From Chlamydiota bacterium (GTDB taxonomy: Bacteria > Chlamydiota > Chlamydiia > Chlamydiales > SLFE01): a DNA stretch of 17,958 bases. The position numbers and the translations under genes were made by a program. The stretch is taken from NCBI GenBank assembly GCA_011065065.1, contig JAAKFL010000016.1, forward strand, positions 1 to 17,958, given 5' to 3'. Numbering within the stretch: position 1 is the first letter of the stretch; each line of letters begins with the position of its first letter. This document shows, one piece after another, positions 12,686-17,958 of the stretch. The notes below the pieces were generated by a model that was not told where the DNA came from, did not search any database, and saw only the letters and a list, made by a program, of their open reading frames with translations.

Positions 12686-14611
12686 ATGCCATCAGAAAAT
12701 AAGCGTAGCGGTGGTCGCAAATTGATATTGACTCTATGTCTTGCCATTTTCACAATTCTTGTTGCTCTGACTTATGGAGATGAGTTTCAAAAGGGTCCGG
12801 TTCCTATGGAGAATCCTCTTGAAACCCAGAATGTTAATAATGATTTACTCAAAGCCAATGAAGAGTATCTCCACATCATCCAAGTCTTAAATGAACAATT
12901 GGTTACATTGCAGGAGACGTCGTTAATCGCGAAAGAAGAAAGCGACGAGGTGATCGAATGGAAACGGAAAATTGAAGACTTGCAAGATTTTCTGGAAGCA
13001 AAAGCTGATGATCGAACCGCTTTTGAAGGCAAAATCATAGAGCTGACAGGACTCCTGGATCAAAAAAATGAGGAATTAGACAAAACAAAGGATGAAATTC
13101 TTGTTCTGAATGATCAACTGAGTCAATTGGAGGAATTAAAGGGCTCACTCACTCAAAAACGTGAGCAACTTGAGCAATCACAGGAAAATCTCTCGCAACT
13201 GGAAAATGCCAACAATGAGAAATCTCTTGAGATAGAGAAATTAGTTGATCTGATTACAGAGCTGAATGGGAGATCGGCACAGCTTAAGGGAGATCTTCAG
13301 CGTGAAGAGAATCAACGAGAGACACTCAATAGCCAGATCGCTGAATTAACTGAACAGAATAGAGAATTTCTGGATGCTCAAGAGAGACTCAATTCCGATC
13401 TGACAATGGAAACTAAGGTAAAGCTTGATTTAGAAAGCCAAATTACAGAGTTGCATGCCATTGAAAAGAACAGTTATGAAAAAATCGATAATCTCCTTGC
13501 GCAATTGGATCAGACACAAACCCAAAATACTGATAGTTTCGAAAAAATGAATACCCTTCAAAGTGAATGGGAGTTATTGAAATCAGATTATGAAGAGAAG
13601 TCGATCCAACTTCAGGATACACAAGATGATCTATCTTCTTCCGAACAAACGCTCGATAGTCTTCGGCATCAGTTAGGCCTGAAGGAAGAAATGTTTCGGG
13701 CAAATCTTGAAATCGAAGAGAAAAAGAAACAGGAACTGCGGGAAGTGGTATCAGAGATCCAAGAACAGAATGCAGAGCTAACCAAAAAGTCTCATGAACT
13801 CGCTGAGTTGCAAGAGAAGTTTAACTCTCAATCAAAAGAATTCCTGGCGACTCAACAAACTCTTCATGAGTCACAAGAAGCCTTCACTGACTTGAAAAAA
13901 ACACTCATTGAAACCACATCCCAAATGGCTTTTTCCCAAGAAAATTATCAGAATGCCAAGGTGAACTTTAAAAGAGACAAGGCAGATATACTAGAAGCTC
14001 TTGAAGAGAATGCTGAAACCATTTCTTACCTCGAGAAACAACTCAGCGCAAAAGAAGTGGTTATGAAGTCGAGCATGAAACAAGAGGAAAATAATAAGGA
14101 CCTCTTGAGAGAAAATATCAATCAACTGAAAGATCACAACCGACAACTCTTGTCTCGTATCGAGGCATTAGAACGAGACCTAAAATTTAAAAGTGAGCAA
14201 GTGAATAATTTGTTGATCTTTGAGAGAAAGTACGAAGAAGAGAGAAAAAAGCGTTTGATCAAGGAACAAGTGCTCAAACAACTTCAATCCCATCTCAATC
14301 AACAGAAAAGCTCATTAAATAAATTAGAAAACACGCGACAAAATCTAAAAGATGAACTGGAGCTGACTCAAGACTCTTATTCTCAACTAGCCAAAGAGCT
14401 TGCGAAACGACAACCCTCACCTGGAATCGCACAAGACCACGTGATGACTGATCCTCAACATCATATTGTTGAAGAAGGGGAGACCTTGATGCATATCTCC
14501 ATGAAATACTACGGTACCACTAGAAAGTGGAGACGCATTTTAGAATCAAACAGGGATGTCATTGCCGATGAGAATAAAATCCAACCCGGTACAGAAATCA
14601 TTATCCCTTAA
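12686..14611 (+). CDS. exported or membrane-anchored coiled-coil protein with C-terminal LysM domain
   Basis: From the ATG at 12686 the protein has 641 residues. It has a basic N-terminus (NKRSGGRK) and one hydrophobic segment at about 13-31 (ILTLCLAIFTILVALTYG), which is a signal peptide or signal anchor. About 540 residues of almost unbroken Glu/Gln/Lys/Leu coiled coil follow. The end (about 592-641) is a LysM domain: HHIVEEGETLMHISMKYYGT, then RRILESNRDVIADENKIQPG and TEIIIP. Known biology: LysM binds N-acetylglucosamine-containing glycans, usually peptidoglycan. Inference: a long periplasmic rod tying the inner membrane to the wall or septum, or reaching the surface. The coil makes distant similarity searches unreliable, so orthology is open. 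The start is set by the G-rich ribosome site. A hairpin terminator follows the stop. Confidence 0.85.
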   Translation: MPSENKRSGGRKLILTLCLAIFTILVALTYGDEFQKGPVPMENPLETQNVNNDLLKANEEYLHIIQVLNEQLVTLQETSLIAKEESDEVIEWKRKIEDLQDFLEAKADDRTAFEGKIIELTGLLDQKNEELDKTKDEILVLNDQLSQLEELKGSLTQKREQLEQSQENLSQLENANNEKSLEIEKLVDLITELNGRSAQLKGDLQREENQRETLNSQIAELTEQNREFLDAQERLNSDLTMETKVKLDLESQITELHAIEKNSYEKIDNLLAQLDQTQTQNTDSFEKMNTLQSEWELLKSDYEEKSIQLQDTQDDLSSSEQTLDSLRHQLGLKEEMFRANLEIEEKKKQELREVVSEIQEQNAELTKKSHELAELQEKFNSQSKEFLATQQTLHESQEAFTDLKKTLIETTSQMAFSQENYQNAKVNFKRDKADILEALEENAETISYLEKQLSAKEVVMKSSMKQEENNKDLLRENINQLKDHNRQLLSRIEALERDLKFKSEQVNNLLIFERKYEEERKKRLIKEQVLKQLQSHLNQQKSSLNKLENTRQNLKDELELTQDSYSQLAKELAKRQPSPGIAQDHVMTDPQHHIVEEGETLMHISMKYYGTTRKWRRILESNRDVIADENKIQPGTEIIIP

Positions 14612-14632
14612 AACTTAGATCTTTAAGTCAAT

Positions 14633-14660
14633 ATACAGAGCCCTATGGGTTATGTATTTT
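14633..14660 (+). terminator. candidate rho-independent terminator after the LysM gene
   Basis: ATACA and AGCCC (14633-14643) pair with GGGTT and TGTAT (14647-14657) around a TAT loop, with one mismatch and one G-T wobble, and the hairpin runs into four T residues. It starts 22 bases after the stop. The stem is moderately stable, so this is a probable call only. Confidence 0.45.
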
Positions 14661-14746
14661 GATATTGTCTTGTCAAAAAAAAATATTTAAAAATAAAAAT
14701 TTTAGGTATATAGATAACTTCGAGTGGATAAAGCATAGGAGATGAT

Positions 14747-16102
14747 ATGAATGTCGGTGGTGTTAAGGGATCTGAAGTCAGTCAAGAACCTGAGATATAT
14801 TTTACAGTGGTTATTCATAATCTCGACATACTTTCTCACCTTGAATTCTCGACATATTTGAAGGTTGATCTGGCCACACTGAAGATTGATCGAGATACTA
14901 GTTATTTTTGGTCTTACAGTGAAGTCTCGGATATCTTGGATGTTTTGGATGCGACGTTTCAAGCGGCACTTCATAATGGCGGACCTGATGTGATGAAGAT
15001 GTTTCAAAAGAGTTATATGAATCTGTATAAGCTGATGAAACGTTATGAGGGATATGAGGGGGCTAAGGAAAGAATTGATGAAATCCAGATGAAGTATCAC
15101 AAGTATGTGAGGGAAAATTTAGCCAGAGAAACTTATTCTATCTTGAATGGAAAGGTTGAGAGGGCTGCGGATGATGTTCTTTACCGAACTCGATCTTATT
15201 TTATGGGTCGAGAAAAAGCCAAACATGAAGCCAAGAAAAAACGGGATTCGCTCAACTTTAAGTGGGAGTTACATCGATTGTTGCATGGGATTGAGCAGTA
15301 TCAGCTGAATGATGATTTGAAAGAAGCTTGCTCTACGATTCGGATGATATTAAAGGGGAACCAGTCAAAAGAGCCTGATGCAAAAAATCGATTCCGTGAA
15401 GAGATTCAAGATGCTTTGAAAAAATTAAAAACCCCTGAAGTCGTCTCAACGCCTCCGCCACTTCCCCCTAAAAAGAAGGTGAATCTTGTGAATTCTTATA
15501 AGATGGTTGACGTGACAGCTGAAGAGTTATTACAGATTAAGAAAAATCTTAAAGCAGTGGTTCCTCGTGAAAAACCAGTAGACGAAGAAAGTGATAGCCT
15601 TGTGACACCGACAATGTTGAAAGAGGCGAAAATGATTTTGAATAAGACACCAGCATTTGATGAGTTAATTACGAAGGAGCAGGAAGAACGGGAACCTGTT
15701 CTTGATCTGAACGTGCTCACTCCTTTGATGGCGGATCATATTGCGGATCGATATGGCTCCATTCCGGATGATGATCTTGCTTATGAGGAATTCATGGATT
15801 TAGACCCAAAAGAAGCTTTGATTTTCATTTTTGAATCGATGATGGATCGAGTGAGTCAATTGACCTTTGATGTTTCGAGTGATGAATCGAGCGAAAGCTG
15901 GACGAGTGATGATGAGCTTGAGGTAACCTTGTTTGAAGAGATTGACGATGAGGATCCTTATGGTTATACGCCTTTAAGGGAGACTTATGCATTTTCGCAA
16001 ACGTATGTTCCCTTGCCTGAGTTTCAGTTTCAGGATGTGATTCTAAGTTTAGAGGAGTCACCATCATTTGCGATTCGACGGAAGCAAATCGACAATAATT
16101 AA
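14747..16102 (+). CDS. unknown 451-aa protein with polyproline linker and acidic tail, possible effector
   Basis: I do not recognise a family. Residues 1-230 are mixed, then helical and charged (KRYEGYEGAKERIDEIQMKY, REKAKHEAKKKRD). A proline linker TPPPLPPKKK lies at 235-244. Two similar segments follow 30 residues apart: VTAEELLQIKKNLKAVVP (from 256) and VTPTMLKEAKMILNKTP (from 286). The last 110 residues are strongly acidic and serine-rich (VSSDESSESWTSDDELE, EEIDDEDPYGYTP). It has no signal peptide, membrane segment or catalytic motif that I can name. The start has AGGAG (14737-14741) five bases upstream. A possible promoter is TTGTCA at 14670 with TAAAAA at 14694, in a very A-rich stretch. 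Low-complexity linker plus acidic tail in a genome with F-box genes suggests a translocated protein, but this is inference. It converges on the ResB gene across a long hairpin. Confidence 0.75.
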   Translation: MNVGGVKGSEVSQEPEIYFTVVIHNLDILSHLEFSTYLKVDLATLKIDRDTSYFWSYSEVSDILDVLDATFQAALHNGGPDVMKMFQKSYMNLYKLMKRYEGYEGAKERIDEIQMKYHKYVRENLARETYSILNGKVERAADDVLYRTRSYFMGREKAKHEAKKKRDSLNFKWELHRLLHGIEQYQLNDDLKEACSTIRMILKGNQSKEPDAKNRFREEIQDALKKLKTPEVVSTPPPLPPKKKVNLVNSYKMVDVTAEELLQIKKNLKAVVPREKPVDEESDSLVTPTMLKEAKMILNKTPAFDELITKEQEEREPVLDLNVLTPLMADHIADRYGSIPDDDLAYEEFMDLDPKEALIFIFESMMDRVSQLTFDVSSDESSESWTSDDELEVTLFEEIDDEDPYGYTPLRETYAFSQTYVPLPEFQFQDVILSLEESPSFAIRRKQIDNN

Positions 16103-16110
16103 AAATAAAA

Positions 16111-16192
16111 ACATCCTGTCCATCCTTACTATCCTGCCTATCCTGTGCTAAAAAAAAACAGGATAAAAGGATAGTAAGGATGGACAGGATGT
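16111..16192. repeat. long hairpin of inverted 9-bp ATCCTGTCC-like units, probable bidirectional terminator
   Basis: The left arm (16111-16146) contains ATCCTGTCC, ATCCTTACT, ATCCTGCCT and ATCCTGT, a 9-bp period. The right arm (16158-16192) is its reverse complement, with 25 bases identical, a two/three-base difference, then eight identical. The loop is 11 bases and A-rich. AT-rich flanks extend the pairing imperfectly (AAAATAA before, TTATTTT after), supplying a U run on either strand. It fills the whole gap between two convergent genes, so it is well placed to end both transcripts. Confidence 0.8.
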
Positions 16193-16194
16193 AG

Positions 16195-17958
16195 TTATTT
16201 TCTTCGGTATGGTCTCAACCAAAACAACAACACTATCCCCATTGCCACAATCCCACCTCCAGGATAGGTCAACACATAGCGCGCAGGATCATGATTCACG
16301 ATCAGCTGAACTTTCTTAGCTGAATGTCCATCGCTGGTAGTTACATTCGCCAAATAAAAACGATAACCATCCCATGTCTGATGCACATGATTCATACTTA
16401 ATGAAATTTCTTCCGATGTCTCGCCTGTCACAATTAAGTCACATTCATAACTGAAGGTTTGCTGGGAGTCAGGATAATCGATCTGGCACCCTTCACGTAG
16501 CCTGACATGATAGGGGATCGTCAGGAACTCAGGCCGATACTGAATCAAATACTTTCCACCCAAAATCGGCCACTTCAACGAGGTACTATAGGGATCATAT
16601 CCGACAGGGATGACTTTGTCCTCGATTTTCACAGTAATCAAGGGACGGTTGTCTTCCAGCTTTTTCAATGGAGGAATCACTTTAAATTTTGGGATTAAAG
16701 GGCTTTCTAACGTAATGGTTTCTGTTTGTGGGGGAATGCGTCGCAGAAGAGTCCTCAAATGAATCCCATAAGCTCTCAGAAGGATCGTGATCAATCGAGT
16801 CGACTCTTCTGGCTTGATTTCGTAGTCGTTGGGAAGAGTTTCAGAAATCGCGAACATCTGCTCAATAAGAGATTGTTCAGGACAGCTTCCTGAAACACAT
16901 AGATATTTCCATGGAGCCTTGTCTCGGTTATCTTCGTTTAATTGATCCAACAAGATCATGGACCAGTAGGCTGCATTGAGCTGGTCTTGAGAGATTAAAC
17001 TCCAATCGACCTGTTTTTCATAAGGATAAATCCATTCATTTGATTTGTCCCAGTCGATTAAAAACTGAACAAATTGGTCACAAAAGTTGTCTTGACAACC
17101 GGATCTTAAAAGTTCGATCGGGGGAGTCAATTGTTCGGCTTCCGCAAAGGCTAGTTGGAGGTCTTCTTTTAATGCCAGGATTTGACTTTCTTCCTTTTCA
17201 ACCAGATTGAGTTTTTCATGCTCAAAAGTGCTTTGGACAGCATAGCCTCCATATCCCTCTTCGTAAACCACAATTGTCGACAATTCATTGTGTCGAAAAA
17301 TGTCGCAATCCACTCTTCCATGCTCATCGAAAAACACGAGATAATGATCTCCTTCGTTATCATTTAATAGAAGAAAAGTTGAGGGTCGTTCAATTTCGAC
17401 ACGTACAGACTGATGTCCATCAGATTGGTTTAAAAGACTTAATGAACCATCAAGTGGAATTGTGATGTTATCAACCAGTATTTTAGGTTGATCAAAACCT
17501 TTTTCTTTTGAAAAGTTGAGCTGTGTATCAAAATTTAAATTTTCATCAATGATCTTATTATTTTCCCGAGAAACTTGTTGTACCCGTAACCCCTCTGAAA
17601 AGGCTTTCTCGACCTCTTTTTCCACATCATCACTTTGGACTGAATTCAATAAGGCGTATTTGAATTCATGATGAGGATAAAAATTAATTAACTCGACGAG
17701 ATCATTAGAATCAATTGTTTGATTTTTAATTGGGAATTTATAGATCTTTCCTAAGCGATCTTCCAGTGAAAGAACACCTGATTGTGCTACGATGATTTGA
17801 TCATTTCCGCTTCCTTCCACAAGAAGCATGGCGCCTTGCGTTCCCCAATACGACTTGATAAGCGTACCTGTCAAGATCATGATCAGTCCAACGTGGGCAG
17901 TCAGAAAGGGGATGTGTTTCAGACGAAATGGCCAGCGACGCAAAGCTGCAATGATAAT
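16195..17958 (-). CDS. resB: ResB-like cytochrome c biogenesis protein, 5' end outside the window
   Basis: Read on the minus strand, the frame is open through the right edge (IIIAALRRWPFRLKHIPFLT), so the start is missing and the TTG at 17943 is not the start. The visible 587 residues begin just before a membrane helix (HIPFLTAHVGLIMILTGTLI). A large, mainly extracytoplasmic domain of about 500 residues follows, and the protein ends with a last helix (GGGIVAMGIVLLFWL). ResB marks near the end are FLTIPYHVRLREGCQIDYP, ISLSMNHVHQTWDGYRFYLA and VNHDPARYVLTYPGGG. Known biology: ResB (Ccs1) works with CcsA in system II heme delivery and attachment to c-type cytochromes; the partner would be expected nearby, outside the window. 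The central domain, with paired cysteines (SGCQDNFC, VSGSCPE), is unusual and not explained by the family. Confidence 0.82.
   Translation of the reverse strand: MIIAALRRWPFRLKHIPFLTAHVGLIMILTGTLIKSYWGTQGAMLLVEGSGNDQIIVAQSGVLSLEDRLGKIYKFPIKNQTIDSNDLVELINFYPHHEFKYALLNSVQSDDVEKEVEKAFSEGLRVQQVSRENNKIIDENLNFDTQLNFSKEKGFDQPKILVDNITIPLDGSLSLLNQSDGHQSVRVEIERPSTFLLLNDNEGDHYLVFFDEHGRVDCDIFRHNELSTIVVYEEGYGGYAVQSTFEHEKLNLVEKEESQILALKEDLQLAFAEAEQLTPPIELLRSGCQDNFCDQFVQFLIDWDKSNEWIYPYEKQVDWSLISQDQLNAAYWSMILLDQLNEDNRDKAPWKYLCVSGSCPEQSLIEQMFAISETLPNDYEIKPEESTRLITILLRAYGIHLRTLLRRIPPQTETITLESPLIPKFKVIPPLKKLEDNRPLITVKIEDKVIPVGYDPYSTSLKWPILGGKYLIQYRPEFLTIPYHVRLREGCQIDYPDSQQTFSYECDLIVTGETSEEISLSMNHVHQTWDGYRFYLANVTTSDGHSAKKVQLIVNHDPARYVLTYPGGGIVAMGIVLLFWLRPYRRK

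Noticed and set aside
15512..15565. WH2 actin-binding motif in VTAEELLQIKKNLKAVVP
   Set aside because: The LL and LK-x-V elements are present, but the spacing between them is three residues too short for a WH2 and the conserved Gly is absent.
17941..17943. TTG at 17943 (minus) as the resB start
   Set aside because: The frame continues to the window edge with hydrophobic residues, and ResB proteins have one or two membrane helices before this point.

Overview
This window reads as chromosome of an obligate or facultative intracellular bacterium, most likely an environmental (Parachlamydia-like) member of the Chlamydiota. The argument is inference. There are two eukaryote-type F-box proteins, one with leucine-rich repeats. 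There is also an acyl-ACP-synthetase type fatty-acid scavenging enzyme, a tandem MarC pair and a ResB-type cytochrome c assembly protein, all on a somewhat AT-rich, tightly packed chromosome. Another amoeba-associated lineage, such as a Legionella relative, is not excluded.

Layout. 1-864: 3' part of an F-box/LRR protein, cut by the left edge. 908-3361: bifunctional glutathione synthesis enzyme GshAB. 3367-4008: a repeat-rich block holding a CACAGAG array, a 188-bp nested palindrome, a 108-aa F-box gene, and an inverted copy of the CACAGAG array. 4054-4632: histidine-phosphatase family protein. 4703-5122: small exported protein. 5164-7520: a probable four-gene operon (unknown membrane protein, two MarC paralogues, tRNA pseudouridine synthase TruA) with overlapping or nearly touching genes. 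7541-7667: an inverted array of 9-bp CGCGAAGA units. 7755-10475: a 906-aa acyltransferase / acyl carrier protein / acyl-ACP synthetase fusion. 10478-12556 (minus): DUF255 thioredoxin-domain protein, tail to tail with the previous gene. 12686-14611: membrane-anchored or exported coiled-coil protein with a C-terminal LysM domain, divergent from the DUF255 gene. 14747-16102: unknown 451-aa protein with a polyproline linker and acidic tail, a possible effector. 16111-16192: a long hairpin made of 9-bp ATCCTGTCC-like units. 16195-17958 (minus): ResB-like protein, cut by the right edge.

How it fits together. Most genes are housekeeping or envelope functions: thiol chemistry (GshAB, DUF255, ResB), lipid acquisition (the fusion enzyme) and tRNA modification. 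They are interspersed with host-directed candidates (two F-box proteins and possibly the 451-aa protein).

The most unusual features are non-coding. Three sequence-unrelated intergenic elements share one architecture: tandem 9-10 bp units followed by the same units in inverted orientation. One of them brackets the small F-box gene together with a composite palindrome. Several genes in the first 5.2 kb have a -10 box 7-9 bases before the start codon and no Shine-Dalgarno sequence, which suggests leaderless mRNAs.
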